Of a stretch of DNA of 64,000 bases, positions 11,048-22,693 are shown one piece after another. Source of the DNA: Ampelomyces quisqualis (lineage: Eukaryota; Ascomycota; Dothideomycetes; Pleosporales; Phaeosphaeriaceae); the NCBI GenBank assembly GCA_018398575.1, contig JAGTXZ010000009.1, forward strand, positions 496,001-560,000, read 5' to 3'. The translations under genes were made by a program, and so were the position numbers. The stretch's first letter is position 1; every line of letters starts with the position of its first letter. The notes under the pieces are model-generated. The model was not told the DNA's origin, made no database searches, and saw only the letters and a list, made by a program, of their open reading frames with translations.

Positions 11048-12051
11048 TCATATTCTCTTCTTGTCCGGACCAACCGTCCCTTGAAGCTTGCCCAGCTTGA
11101 ACTTGGTGGTAAAGTAGAAATCGAAAACAGCGCTTGGCAAGTACGCCCAAGCAAACCATACGATCCAGCTCATTTTACCTTCCCAGATCCACCTCTGCTT
11201 GAAGAAGAGACCGTCACCACCTAGTACTTGCCGCACGCAACTTCTCGCGTACTGCTCTGTGTCCATTCCGACCTGCTGGCTATGCGTCAGCCTCCGCTCG
11301 TAATCATCGGCAAGAGGCTGATGGTATGAGTCTGGCGGAAGGGTGCGGTGGGTGCGGGCGATGTTGGAGAGCACGCCTCCAGTCACGACGTTGACGACGC
11401 GAACTCCGAGTGGAGCGAGCTCGACACGGAGCGTGTCCGAGAAGGCATGCAGGGCAGCTTTCGAAGCATTGTAGGGGGCGCCCCAGGCGTATGGCATCAA
11501 GCCTGCGACCGATCCGGTCTGTACTATGGTCCCCTTTGCCTCTATGAGCAAAGGTGTGAACACTTTGCACATGCGCATGACTGAGAAAACGTTGGCCTGG
11601 AAGAGCTCGTGGAGCTCCTGCTCATCATAGTCAAGAGCTGGCACGACGTAGTTACGTCCTGCATTATTGTAGAGGATATCAAGCTTTCCGCCCGTTATCT
11701 CGGCGACCTGGTGTCCAAGTTCGCGTATGGATTCGTTGCTCGTGAGCTCGAGGGGCACGTATGTTATGCTCTTGTTGGGCGAAGTGTACTTGGAAGGGCT
11801 CCGGACGGTCGCAAGAACGTGGAACCCTGTAGGTGTGAGACACGACAGGGGACAAGCCCAGCCTCATCCATTCATCTCACCCTTCGCCGCGAATTCGAGC
11901 GCCAGGAAGTGCCCGATGCCACCAGGAGTGCAACTGCTGCTGTCAGCCGAAACTTTCACAACTTTGGGGATGATCTGCTCCAGCGTATCTGCGCGCATAC
12001 AAAGTCTTACCCTGTGATTAGCGCATATCTTGTTCCTTCGGAAGCTGCCAT
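11048..12051 (-). CDS. AYR1: NADPH-dependent 1-acyldihydroxyacetone phosphate reductase (Ayr1-like SDR)
   Basis: Three exons (12011..12051, 11881..11933, 11048..11826) give 290 residues. The 5' end is only resolved by splicing: a 41-bp first exon encodes MAASEGTRYALITG, and the second adds CTPGGIGHFLALEFAAK, completing the TGxxxGIG cofactor motif. Later motifs are NNAG, the active-site YNASK and TGGVLSNI. A hydrophobic segment near the C-terminus (WIVWFAWAYLPSAVF) suits anchoring in ER or lipid-droplet membranes. The family reduces 1-acyl-DHAP to lysophosphatidic acid, an entry step to phosphatidate and triacylglycerol. The TGCTPGGIG variant is typical of Ayr1 homologues. It shares its upstream region with the divergently transcribed methyltransferase. 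Confidence 0.9.
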
Positions 12052-12566
12052 AATCAGAGCCGAGGTGTTGCAAACGTTATCCTCGCAGTTTGCAAGGAAC
12101 TCTAAGGGAATGTCGAGCTCAGACCAGGCGCTTGAGTCCTGCCTCCTGCCTCGGCCAAATTACGTCACATCGTTATGGCCTTTGAACTTTCTCCAGTCCC
12201 TTCAGCCGGAAGGAGTGCCTGACTTACGCTGGCGTCCAACGCTTAAGCTAGAGAACTCCGTCGCCTTCCTGACTTCACATACGTTCTCCATTTTCCAGTC
12301 GCTGGACAAACACTATCGTCCGTGTCAACACATTGAATATTGCTATTGCCTGTCCGAACTCAAACACGACAGCGCCGTATCGGGATCGTGAAGACAACAA
12401 AGTCCTTTCCTGCGCTTGCAACCATCAACCAGGATGACTCTCTCCTCATACATCGGGGACCGGGTCCCAACATTGTTACGGCCCACAATACTACTTTTGA
12501 CATCGTTCTACCGTAGGATCGCCATCTGCACAACACAACACTCTCTGACTTACTGTAGACTTCATC
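12052..12566. other. Divergent promoter region between AYR1 and methyltransferase
   Basis: 515 bp separate two start codons that point away from each other. No clear TATA box is seen. Open frames crossing this interval on the plus strand are antisense to AYR1 exons and were discounted. Confidence 0.45.
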
Positions 12567-13361
12567 ATGACAGTTCTCGAGATCATTTTCGTGGAATGGC
12601 GACCTTTCAAGCTCTTCAATCTCACCGCCGTCCGTTTCCAGTCATTCGCTCGGCTCTGGAAGAGCAACGGCGAGGCCATGTCTGAGGAAATGCCAGGACC
12701 CACGTTCGACCTCCTCTCACGTTGCAAAGGCGTGATCCTCGATATTGGACCGGGATCAGGCGAGATGATGTCGCACTTCAATTCGGAACTCATCACAGCA
12801 CTATACGCCGCAGAACCCGCTCCAGATCTACATCCGGGACTTGTCAAAAATGCAGCCAAGCGAGGCTTTACAAGCAATTTCCATGCTCTTCTTTGTGGTG
12901 CTGAGCCAGAAAGTCTGATACCAGCGCTACATAAAGCGGGGATCGTCCAAGTCAGTGGGAAAGGCGGTTTGGCGGAAGACGGTGTCTTCGACGAGATCTG
13001 CTGCACTCGAGTGCTTTGCGGCGTACCACATCCTCAACAGACCATCAAGAGTCTTTACACCCTGCTGAAGCCTGGAGGTCGAATGGTGGTGTGTGAACAC
13101 GTCGCCAACCCTTGGAGAACAGAAGGGACAATGCTGGCACGTTTTATGCAGCTCGTGTATACCCTTGCTGGCTGGCCTTTCTTCATGGGCGGATGCGAGC
13201 TTCAACGACATACTCCAGATTTCCTTAGGGACGCTGGCGAGTGGGATCAATTCGAGTTGACATACTATCAGCCTCAGGATGCAATTCCTTTCGTGGTTGG
13301 CGAGCTGATCAAGAAGCACGGCTCCCTGGACAAGTCGTACGCTGAGGCCGTCAAGGAATAA
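12567..13361 (+). CDS. SAM-dependent methyltransferase, METTL7-like
   Basis: A single-exon gene of 264 residues. The class I methyltransferase SAM-binding motif LDIGPGSGEM sits near residue 59, followed by an acidic loop at the end of strand 2 (YAAEPAPDLHP). Later come the post-II block FDEICCTRVLCGV and the motif LLKPGGRMVVCEHV. The hydrophobic segment FMQLVYTLAGWPFFMGG near residue 200 resembles the membrane-associated region of METTL7/TMT1 proteins. Animal members methylate thiols; fungal substrates are not known to me. The start is the first ATG of the frame, 515 bp from the divergent AYR1 start. Confidence 0.8.
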   Translation: MTVLEIIFVEWRPFKLFNLTAVRFQSFARLWKSNGEAMSEEMPGPTFDLLSRCKGVILDIGPGSGEMMSHFNSELITALYAAEPAPDLHPGLVKNAAKRGFTSNFHALLCGAEPESLIPALHKAGIVQVSGKGGLAEDGVFDEICCTRVLCGVPHPQQTIKSLYTLLKPGGRMVVCEHVANPWRTEGTMLARFMQLVYTLAGWPFFMGGCELQRHTPDFLRDAGEWDQFELTYYQPQDAIPFVVGELIKKHGSLDKSYAEAVKE

Positions 13362-14833
13362 TGTTCCAGTCGGGTAAGTAATTGGAATACAAATCGGGCT
13401 TGGTCAGTGGTTGCATGCAGGGATAGGTATCATGCACTGCCCGCTATGGTCAGGACTCATGGAGCAGTTGAGCACAGGCCCGCAACGAGGCCTCGCGCTC
13501 TGACTGGTGAGTCGACTCGGGGACCATTCCAGAGGAATCTACACTTACTGGCAAACTTTCCTAACACAGTATGTTGAAGCACGCCGTGCCGTGGGCGCTG
13601 GTTGGCTCGGTGTCAGGTCCGATGGCCAATAGGAACGCGAATCGAATCGAGATTTCAGCCATGATCTACACTTGTCTTAAAACCTGCCTGTTCAAGGTGG
13701 TTGAATACACGGGTCGTGTCTTATTTATTCTTCTCGTATCGATACAGTCATTGTTGAGGTTCGACATGTTTGGGTGTACCGAAAAGGTGGGCTGACAGGG
13801 CCTCCTTATTGCAGAACTCTACACCATATGATGATCATGTGCAACGCTTGCTGGTACAGGATAGTTCCACTTTCCTGCAGTCACTCTGGTTTCATTGTTA
13901 CGGTGTCGGCGGCGTCGTCGAAAGGTAATCGTATACTAACGCACGAGGTCTTGAATACAGCATGACCCGATTTCTTGACCACGGATTCGTGCCGCCGGAA
14001 CGACCCCAAGGGAGACAATGCCAACAGGATTCATTAACCTCGCTGAAGCTCATTGGCAGCGCCGACTGTGACATTGAAACGCGAAGTTTGATGTTAGGCT
14101 GGAACACTTGGCTCGTGGCTCCGACGTAGTTGTTGATGCTGATAATCAAGTCGTGCTATGTGCTCCACGACCGATATGGCTCCAACACTTGACGGCGATT
14201 GCACCCTGTGCACTATTTCTACAACTGTTTTGATCCTACCTCTAGTTGAGGGGATGAGTCAGCCAAAGACAAAGGAAGATAAGACTGAAGATGATCTCGA
14301 TATGGACAGCGTACAAAGTAGTCACGGACGCATATTGAGTCAATTTTAGCTTCGATGTAATGCATGGCAGCTGAAGATGACTGACGTCAGTCGTTGTGCA
14401 ACTCCCAGATCTTCCCACCGTCAAACCTCTTTGAACCGACGAGTACCCCTGGATCAGCTAGTATAAAAACCAGGTGTACACATCGTCTGCTTGCCAATGG
14501 GCCTCCTAAGCTCATTGACGGTGAGCCATGTGAGGCAAAACCCAAGGAGAGTAAAGCACACATCATGCTGCTCTGATAGCAAGCCTGGAGATTGCAATTA
14601 GGTATAGGCCTGGGGGCTTCAACGACTGATGCGCGAAGATGAGACGAAGAAGTTGTCAAGGTCCAGGAAAGCCAATGAAGGCTCCTAAAACGAGCATGGA
14701 GCATTGGATGCAAGCTTTACACAATTGTGGTAAGCATAGCAGATCTCATGAAAGCGCGTTCGCGCTAGCTTCAAACAAGGTTTCAGACGCGGCCTGGGGT
14801 CGTTCTCCAGAGACGCAACGCAACGTACGCGCC
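13362..14833. other. Intergenic, no gene seen
   Basis: About 1.5 kb between the methyltransferase stop and the aldehyde dehydrogenase start. Several open frames of 60-140 codons exist but lack recognisable motifs. I see nothing I can call. Confidence 0.45.
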
Positions 14834-16786
14834 ATGGAGCGCATCACCGCCCGCTCGGAGGGTGATTTTTACACTGTCTTATACGGGAGTCTGTGGGTCG
14901 TTGCGCTCAGCATTATCTGGTTCTTCTGCCGCGCCGACCCCGAAGCAGCTGTAAAGTACACGGTCGAGCCGCCAGAGGAAGCAAAGCCGGGATGGAAAGG
15001 TGAAGTGCTCGAGAAGCCGGCCTTGAAGGTATGTGGAGCTGTTACAGCCAACATGAACTTGAATTGACTGTGTTTAGGTCGCTGGCTCCTCCCTCATTCA
15101 ATGCTACGCTCCCGCGACCGGACAAGCTCTTGGTCGCATCAACCCCTCCACCGCAGATGGCATCGATCGCGCGATTGCGAAAGCGAAGGCCGCGCAAGTC
15201 AAATGGGCGCAAGTAAGCTTCATTCAACGTCGAAAGGTGTTGAAGACCATGCTCAAGTTTATACTGGAGAACCAAGAAATGATTGCGAGGATTGCATGTC
15301 TTGACTCTGGTAAGACCATGGTGGATGCCAGCTTAGGCGAGATCCTGGTCACGGTGGAGAAGCTGAGGTGGACAATCAAGCATGGAGAGAAGAGCCTGCA
15401 GAGCGAGCAGAGGGACACGAGCTTCCTGATGATGTACAAGTCAAACGAGGTCATCTGGGAACCACTGGGCGTCGTCGCAGCTTGTGTGAGCTGGAAGTGA
15501 GTTTCCAACATCCAAGATTGATATGAACATCTGCTGACCACACCATAGCTATCCCGTAAGCGTCAATCGGCCAACATGAGGCGTGTTACATCTAACAAAT
15601 GTAGTTTCATAATCTCATAAGCCCCGTTATAGCCTCCATCTTCGCTGGCAACGCCATCATCGTCAAGGGCTCCGAAGCCACCGCCTGGTCCTCGTCATAC
15701 TTTGCGTCAATTGCGACTCGCGCCCTCGAAGCCTGCGGCCACTCGCCCGACATTGTACAGTCGGTCGTGTGCTGGCCCAACGTTGCCGACCACCTCACAT
15801 CTCACCCGTCCATATCGCACATCACATTCATCGGCTCAAAGCCTGTCGCACACCATGTCTGCGCATCCGCTGCAAAGGCACTCATACCCGTATGTGTTGA
15901 GCTAGGTGGTAAGGATCCAGCAATCGTTCTTGATGATCTCTCCAACAGCGACTTCAAGCGCGTAGCTAGCATCCTCATGCGTGGCGTTTTCCAATCCGCT
16001 GGCCAAAACTGCATCGGGATTGAGCGCACCATCGCTCTTCCCAACGTCTATACCCGCCTCATTGAACACCTCACACCTAGGATCCAGGGCTTACGCCCAG
16101 GCTCTGTTCTCACCAGCCCGCCAGACACCATCATCGACATGGGCGCGTCCATTTCCGACGCCAATTTCTCCAAGCTCCAAGACCTCATCGCCGATGCTGT
16201 CAAACACGGCGCTCGCCTCGTCGCTGGCGGAAAACGCTACAATCACCCCGACCACCCTCACGGCCACTACTTCACGCCCACGCTCCTCGTCGACGTCACG
16301 CCCACCATGGCCATTGCACAAACCGAGCTCTTCGCCCCCGTCTTCCTGCTCATGCGCGCCAAGTCCCTCGACGACGCCATATCCATAGCAAACAGCACCA
16401 CGTACGCCCTCGGCGCATCCGTCTACGGCGCAAACACCACCGACCTCGAAAAAGTAGTCGCTCACGTCCACGCAGGCATGGTGGCCGTCAACGACTTTGC
16501 CGTCTTCTACATGGTCCAACTGCCCTTTGGAGGACGGAAGGGGAGCGGCTATGGACGGTTCGCGGGCCAGGAGGGTCTTCGCAGCTTGTGTAATCAGAAG
16601 AGTATCACGCGTGATCGGTTCGCGTGGGCGGGCGTCAAGACGGCGATTCCGCTGCCCATGGATGTGCCGCTAGCGGGGGACAGGGCGATGCAGAAAGCGT
16701 GGGGGATGGCGCAGGGGATCGTGTGGTTGGGATATGGGGGTTGGAAGGATTTGGGTAAGGGGTTGAGAGGTGTGATGGGGCTGTAA
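14834..16786 (+). CDS. MSC7: Membrane-anchored aldehyde dehydrogenase (MSC7 type)
   Basis: Four exons (14834..15028, 15078..15496, 15549..15555, 15605..16786) give 600 residues. The third exon is only 7 bp, encoding the Asn-Tyr-Pro junction of the conserved WNYPFHN block; with it every frame closes perfectly. The N-terminus has a single hydrophobic helix (VLYGSLWVVALSIIWFF), as in yeast Msc7, an ALDH-superfamily protein of the ER. Catalytic features are the general-base Glu in VELGGKDP (about residue 305) and the nucleophile Cys in GQNCIG (about 341). Also present are the GKT-type loop SGKTMVD and the C-terminal PFGGRKGSGYGRFAG. The aldehyde substrate is unknown. An upstream in-frame extension is possible, but the ATG at 14834 directly precedes the membrane segment. 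Its 3' end faces the glutamine-synthetase-like gene. Confidence 0.88.
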
Positions 16787-16788
16787 GA

Positions 16789-16811
16789 TGTGTGTGTGTG
16801 TGTGTGTGTGT
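16789..16811. repeat. (TG)11 microsatellite
   Basis: A pure TG run starts two bases after the aldehyde dehydrogenase stop codon, in its 3' UTR, and should be length-variable between strains. Confidence 0.9.
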
Positions 16812-16896
16812 ACTTTGTGTGTATGCAGAAGTGGTATCATAGCCGGTAATCCAACATGTCAACATGTCCAGTCAAACAAGGAAACGAGAGAAAAGT

Positions 16897-18492
16897 TCAA
16901 ACAGTCTCAATGTACCTCTTCACCTCCCAATCCGTAACTGCCTCATCCCACAGCCTGATCTCGTGCTGTCTGGTCCCCCCAAAGTGGTCAACAAACTCAT
17001 GGCCAAATACTTCTCTCGCGACGCTCTCCTTGCGCATGAATCGCTCCGTCGCTTCTTTGAGACTCTTCGCCAGCCGTTCGCCCCTATCTGCTTCACCGCC
17101 TACATCCTCACCTTTACCAAGCGGCGGTATGGAAATGTCCATCTTCTTCTCGATGCCCCGCCAACCCAGCGCGAGAATAGCAGCGAGGACGAAGTGAGGA
17201 TTTGTGTCTGCGCCAGGCACACGGACTTCAAAGCGTGTTGCTTTTGCGGACGCAGTGGGCGGCGCAATCAGGCGGATAGAAGCGGCGCGATGTTCGAGAC
17301 CCCATGAAACTGTCACCGGAGCCCAGAAGTTTTCGACTAGACGCTTGTAGCTGTTTACGTTTGGTGCGAGGATGGGCATAATGTCTGGGAGTCCGTCGAT
17401 CAGGCCCGCGAGGAATTGGCGGCCGAGGTCGGAGAGGAAGCGAATGTCTGGGTATGCGGCGTCCTTGTCTTCGGTCTTGCGCGCGAAGAGGTTGTTGCCA
17501 TGGTTGTCAACGATGGAGACGTGTATGTGCCCGCTGTTTCCTGGGAGACCTTGGCGCGGCTTTGCCATGAAGCAGGGTGTTATGCCGTGTTTTGAGCCGA
17601 GCGACTTGACGACAAGCTTGAAGAGGGAGGCTTTGTCTGCCATCTGGGAGATTTCGCCGAACTCGAGGGCCTGCCATTGCGTCAGTTGTGGATTCCAAAC
17701 TGCTGTTCTGGATGGAACGCACTGCCTCGAACACACCAGGTCCCGACTCGGTATGCCATCCCTCGATACCACAGTTGAACTTTGCGCACGCATCGAATAT
17801 GCCATAGTAGTAGTCTTGGTTATGTACCGGACGCGTTATGCTGTATCCGAACATGCCCTCTGTGAGGCTGGGGAGCGAGTTGACTGGATTGTCTCGTAGA
17901 AAGGCTGCCGTGCTTGACGTGTTCCTCTGGGTCCCGTCGTGTGTTTGCGGTGCACGGAATTGGAAGAACTCGTACTCGGCTGGTCGCACCACAGTCAGCG
18001 TCACAGGAAACGTGCAGTATCTGCGCTCCAGCATCACCAGGGCGTTGGCGGCTTACCCCCAGCCATGGCACCGTAGCCATTCTCGGCCAGCTTGTCGACG
18101 GCACGCTTGAGCAGACTTCTCGGGCACGCGCTCAGCGTCGCTTTGGTGTCTGGGTCGTGGAAGCTGATGAGGAAGAAAGGCACGTTGTCCTCCCACGGGA
18201 TTCTGCGGAAGCTCGCGAGGTCGGGGACGGCGATCAAGTCGCGGTACCCGTTCTCCTTGTTCGAGATGGCGAGCTCCTTGAAGTAGGTCTGGTCGTGCAT
18301 GTCCCAGCCGAAGATGACACTGCAGAAGCCGAAGCCGTCCTTGGCGATGGAGAGAAACTTGTTCTTGGCCATGAGCTTGCCGCGCAGCATGCCGTCGACG
18401 TCAATGCCCGCGACCTTGACGGCAAGGTCATTTTTGAGGAGCTCCGGCAGCTGTTCTGCCGTGAGCGTGGACGCGGGGGACTTTTCGGACAT
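16897..18492 (-). CDS. Glutamine-synthetase-like enzyme (GS I / gamma-glutamyl ligase type)
   Basis: Three exons (18057..18492, 17723..17979, 16897..17670) with 77- and 52-bp introns give 488 residues. The start is the ATG at 18492; the frame further upstream lacks an ATG. The N-terminal beta-grasp region contains GIDVDGMLRGKLM. Catalytic-domain motifs follow: AEYEFFQFR (metal-binding Glu), GYSITRPVHNQDYYYGI, the ATP/ammonium-site block GNSGHIHVSI, NVNSYKRLVENFWAP, then WGLEHRAASIRLI and the C-terminal Glu/Arg site RFEVRVPGADTNPH. This is the bacterial-like type I fold shared with FluG C-termini and gamma-glutamyl-polyamine synthetases, not the short eukaryotic GS II. There is no amidohydrolase domain, so it is not full-length FluG. 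The amine substrate cannot be read from sequence. Confidence 0.88.
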
Positions 18493-19312
18493 GTTCTGTG
18501 GAGGGGCCAGGAGGGGAGGATTGCGGTTTGCGGGCAGTGAACTGTGAGCCCATGGGGAGGCAGGTTGCACCCCAGGCGCGGCCAATGGCGGGCCATCGGG
18601 AAGGAGCTGGGATGCTGCGCACTGCGCAGCCAACTACATCATCGCTGCAGAGTCAGCAGCCCTTGAACTTGCAGTGACACAGCACGCCTCGTCTGGACAG
18701 TGGCAGCCTTGTCTTGCCCGTTGGCATGCGACATCTCAACGCGGCCGTGACCGTCCAACGCGACAACGACACTGTGTGGCATGCGGTGCCCCTCATCTCC
18801 ACGGCGGGGCAGTCTGGAGCCCTCACATGTTTCCGGCGCGTGCAGGCAGCAGGGCGCGACCAGGCGAGCTCGAAGCATCGTGAAGGCCTCCACCGCTCTT
18901 TCCGGCCCGTTTGGGCTGAGTCGGAGCAACACAATCCCTTATCGACGCCAATGTCTATCTTGGGCCGACTTCGGGGCCCTGTGACCTCAATGCCACCGCC
19001 CACAACCCCCCGTATCGTCCTCGTCTGGACGCTGGAATGCAATCAACCTCGCCCAAGCCACGCTCACCGACACAGTTGCACGCGACGTGCGTGAGCTGTA
19101 CCACGCAACAACGACAATCGTGAGCCGTTGTAAGTAGGGGGGGGCAACCCCTCCGCACTCACAGCTGCCGGATGTTGTCATGACGCCGGTGCTAAATATT
19201 AGTCATATTTTCCGGCTTTGATATAAGAATCGCCTGGCACTCGAGTACCACACTCACACATGTCCAGAAGTCCCCCAGTACCCTCTCTCTCTCGTCAACA
19301 CCACCATCCAAC
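18493..19312. other. Divergent promoter region between GS-like gene and SDR
   Basis: 820 bp between two outward-pointing start codons. The right side has a TATA-like element (listed separately). No gene is seen. Confidence 0.5.
19221..19226 (+). promoter_or_regulatory. TATA-like element of the SDR gene
   Basis: An atataa hexamer lies about 90 bp before the SDR start codon, followed by a pyrimidine-rich leader, an arrangement usual for TATA-driven fungal promoters. Evidence is positional only. Confidence 0.45.
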
Positions 19313-20256
19313 ATGGGCCGTCTCGAAGGCAAGAACTGCATCATCACCGGCGGCGCTGGGTAAGCATATCAATACATCATCACATCTCTTTGTCTAATGC
19401 TCTGCAGCGGCATCGGTCTGGAAACAGCCGTACTCTTTCTCCGGGAGGGCGCCAATGTCTTGCTCTCCGACATCTCCGCTGCAGCGCTCGAGAAGGCCGT
19501 TGTCAAGCTAAAGGAAGTCGTGCCCGAAGCCAAGAAGATTGAGACAAAGATCTCAGATGTGTCTAAAGAGGCGGACGTGCAAGCTATGATCGAGCATGTC
19601 GATTCCTGGGGCGGCCTGGATGTCCTCTTCAATAACGCCGGAATAATGCACTCGGCGGATGACGATGCCATCAACACCCCCGAGAAGATCTGGGACCTGA
19701 CCCAGGCTATCAATGTCAAGGGTGTATGGTTCGGCAGCAAGCACGCTGTACTGAGCTTCCGCAAGCATGGAAAGAAAAAAGCGAGCGTGATCAACACCGC
19801 GAGTGTCGTAGCGCTTGTAGGCAGTGCGACACCTCAGCTTGCTTACACAGCGAGCAAAGGCGCCGTCTTGGCCATGACGAGGGAACTGGCTATGGTGCAT
19901 GCTAGGGAAGGCTTCAGGTTCAACGCTCTGTGCCCAGCGCCATTGAAGTACGCTGCTCCCTCACATCACATGACCATGTCATTCCTAACAACCCCAGCAC
20001 CCCTCTCCTCCAAGACTGGCTCGGCGACGACCAAGCCAAGCGTCACCGCCGCGAAGTCCACTTCCCCACCGGCCGCTTCGGCGAGGCCATTGAGCAGGCA
20101 CAAGCAGTTCTTTTCCTTGCCAGTGATGAGAGCAGCTTCGTCAACGGCACGGACTTTGTCGTTGATGGCGGTATGACGAGGTGCTACACCACTCCCGAAG
20201 GACCACCGACGGAGGCACCGCACAACAATGCTCGCGACGACTACAAGGCTAAATAA
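19313..20256 (+). CDS. Short-chain dehydrogenase/reductase
   Basis: Three exons (19313..19359, 19408..19947, 19998..20256) with 48- and 50-bp introns give 281 residues. The first intron interrupts the cofactor motif, which becomes TGGAGGIG after splicing. Other classical SDR features are DISAAALE at the end of strand 2, NNAGIM, the Ser of NTASVVAL and the catalytic YTASK. The C-terminal segment NTPLLQDWLGDD followed by FLASDESSFVNGTDFVVDGGM is typical of fungal classical SDRs. The acidic residue after strand 2 suggests preference for NAD(H). The substrate is unknown. It is transcribed divergently from the GS-like gene, which may point to a shared metabolic role, but that is only context. Confidence 0.87.
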
Positions 20257-20928
20257 GACACTTGTATCTAGGCGCAAACGGTGACTTGTTTTCTCCTGGT
20301 ACGAGGTTGTACCGAGTTTAGGTTGATATGGGGTCACATCTTTCGATACGGAAATGGATCGACTACTTCATACGTCGATATCACCTTTCGCAGTTTCACA
20401 AATCTCTGGCGATCATGTCTGCATGCATCATCCTCAAATTCCTTTCACAAGGCTTGATCATCGCACCTTAGAGACGTGGTTCTGCTCATCCTCGCATTTG
20501 GGTTTGTTCTACGAAGATAACGGCGAGATGTACACGCCGAGACGAGAGATGCGAGCTGTAAGGAGGGATTCGAGTATCCTAGTCATGTGAACTTCTACTC
20601 CTCTGCCATCATTCCATGGAAAGATGCCCAGGCCAATCGCTAGCTGTACAAGTACAGCATGCATGATGTCGTGCGCAGGAGCAGTAGTCATGCGTCCGAT
20701 GTCCGTATCTCTCTCGTGAAATCAGCAGTCCTGGAAAATAACGCGCGTTGTGGTGAATGAAGGTCATTGTCATGATGGTGCCATTTCTTTTGTGAAAATC
20801 CTGATAAACCCATGATCATTACAGGACCTGCATCCGGATGCTTCTGTGAGCCATCTTATTCGGGCAATGGCTGCCGATGCAGAGAAAGACGCTCGAATAA
20901 CTCCACCGAACCGTTGCCCAATGTTCCC
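20257..20928. other. Intergenic, converging 3' flanks
   Basis: 670 bp between the stops of the SDR (plus) and eL43 (minus) genes. No gene is seen; it should hold both terminators. Confidence 0.5.
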
Positions 20929-21409
20929 TTAGACCTCAGCAATCTCTCGCAGACGACGGATGGTTGACCTTGTGGCGGCGGCAGCGGGGGTACTGATGCA
21001 TGTTAGCGAGTTGCTCGACTCCAGTCGCCACGGTCTGGACGGTCGAGACGGTTTCGTAAATGCGGCGAGTTGAGAGTGTGCTTACGCGACCGTGTAGGCT
21101 CCTCCGGCGGTGGTCTTCCCGCAAGATCGGCAGTTCCAGATGCCAACAGCAGTGCGCTTGACAGAGTTCTTTCCACAGAATTGGCACACATAGCGGGCGT
21201 GTTGTGTGATCTGTGTATCGGTGTGAGCAGCCATTCCTCAGTGCGTGGAGTCTTCTCAGGGCGTGCGCACCTCCATCTTCTTGACCTGCTTTCGGAGCGA
21301 GGCACCGTAACGGGTACCGTACTTTCCGGTAATGCCGACCTTCTTTGTGCCTGGTTCGTAGTCAATAGTCGTCCAGTTCGCAGGGTATCGGAGACGTACG
21401 CTTGGTCAT
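20929..21409 (-). CDS. RPL43: 60S ribosomal protein eL43 (L37a)
   Basis: Four exons (21400..21409, 21271..21350, 21086..21210, 20929..20992) give exactly 92 residues, the standard eL43 length. The first coding exon is only 10 bp (MTK plus one base), and the conserved start MTKRTKKVGITGKYGTRYG is recovered after splicing. The zinc-ribbon Cys pairs CQFC and CRSC are in place, and the protein ends IRRLREIAEV as in other eukaryotes. It is part of the large ribosomal subunit near the E site. Three introns in so small a gene, one immediately after the start, is common for fungal ribosomal-protein genes. Confidence 0.97.
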
Positions 21410-22693
21410 TTTGGCGGTGTTGTGAGGTGTTGGGAATGGGTGGGTATTTCCAAGTGGGCAGGCGTGACAGTGAAGAATTGGTGGTGTGGGCTAAGCGAGG
21501 AGTCGCGCCAAGCGTCATGGTCCCTGCCAGGGCGGCACCCGGAAGAACCCACCGCCGTGCAGACTTGTACGAACTGTGCTCAGAACAAAGAGACTCGGCC
21601 ACAATCGAACGCCACACTGCGTTGCTCGTGCGCGTCTCCACGGGTGCACTTGAAAGGCCTCTGGCACAGCGAACCGTGACTGTGATCGTGGAAGCAGGTC
21701 GATACAAGCCACAAGAGCTAAGTAACGGTAGTGTCTGTTCCTTCTCTTCTTTCGAGCACGATTCAGAGCTGGTGAGATTTAACAAACCTGTATTCTACCC
21801 GTCACCAAACAATTGCACCCCTTGTCGTCGTCAGTTCGGGTCGTGCTGAACAGCAAATCGCTCCCAGCTTGGAGCAAGCTGCTCAAGCAAAACATCTAAA
21901 GTCAAGACATTCAACAACGAGTTGATAATCTCATGACTGTAATCGTAACGTATGAAGCAGACTCGAATGTGACTCGGTCCAGCCGAGTTTGACTTGTCCC
22001 CTCGATAGAACCTGCCAAGGCAAGGCTGCAAGCATTTCGATCGACACTGAAACAGAGCGTATACGCAACCAAAACGGATCTGATGTTGCCTCTCTGGTCA
22101 GTCGTTCATTCTCCAAATCATTCCGATACCTTGGTCAGAATGGCGTTCTGCTGCTCCATGCTCAGCCAACGTTGTGGCGTAGTTCTGGCGTGGTAGGCCG
22201 GATACGATCCGCAGCCTCACTGTGCATGCAAGGCTGACTGCACGCTCGTACTTGATTGATTCGCTTTCCAAGATGACAGACACGTTCAGATGTGGCTTGG
22301 CTGCGGTTTGGTAGTTCCCGAGAATCACGCGCCCGGGTGTCTCGCTTCCGAAACGGCGCTGAAACCGAAAGCGATGACAAGGTTACCATATATACACCGA
22401 CAAACAGTTGTCGCGCGCTTATCGTTTGAAGAGCAGCAAAACGCAGAATTTAAGCTTACTCCTAAGAGACGTCTAACATGTTATGTCTCTTGTGGGCGTT
22501 TGGACCGGAGTTTCTCTGTAGCGACTGTGCCCGGAATTTAGAACGCTCATATCTACATAAGGCCTCGATGGCGAGTTTCTTGGGTCACAAGATAAGTATT
22601 TACCACGTTTGCCTCTTTGCCTCGACAATAAAATTTCAATCACAACCAGATCATATTGTCTGATTCGACCTCTGTAGCCTCTCCGATTTTAAT
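21410..22693. other. Intergenic, no gene seen
   Basis: 1.28 kb between the eL43 start and the PEBP-like gene start. Long open frames near 21.4-21.8 kb are partly antisense to eL43 and have no motif. It should contain the promoters of both flanking genes. Confidence 0.45.

Noticed and set aside
11609..12391. Plus-strand frame of 260 codons
   Set aside because: Antisense to AYR1 exons and crosses its introns; no domain.
21003..21849. Long frames on both strands around eL43
   Set aside because: They overlap the well-supported four-exon eL43 gene and read through its introns.
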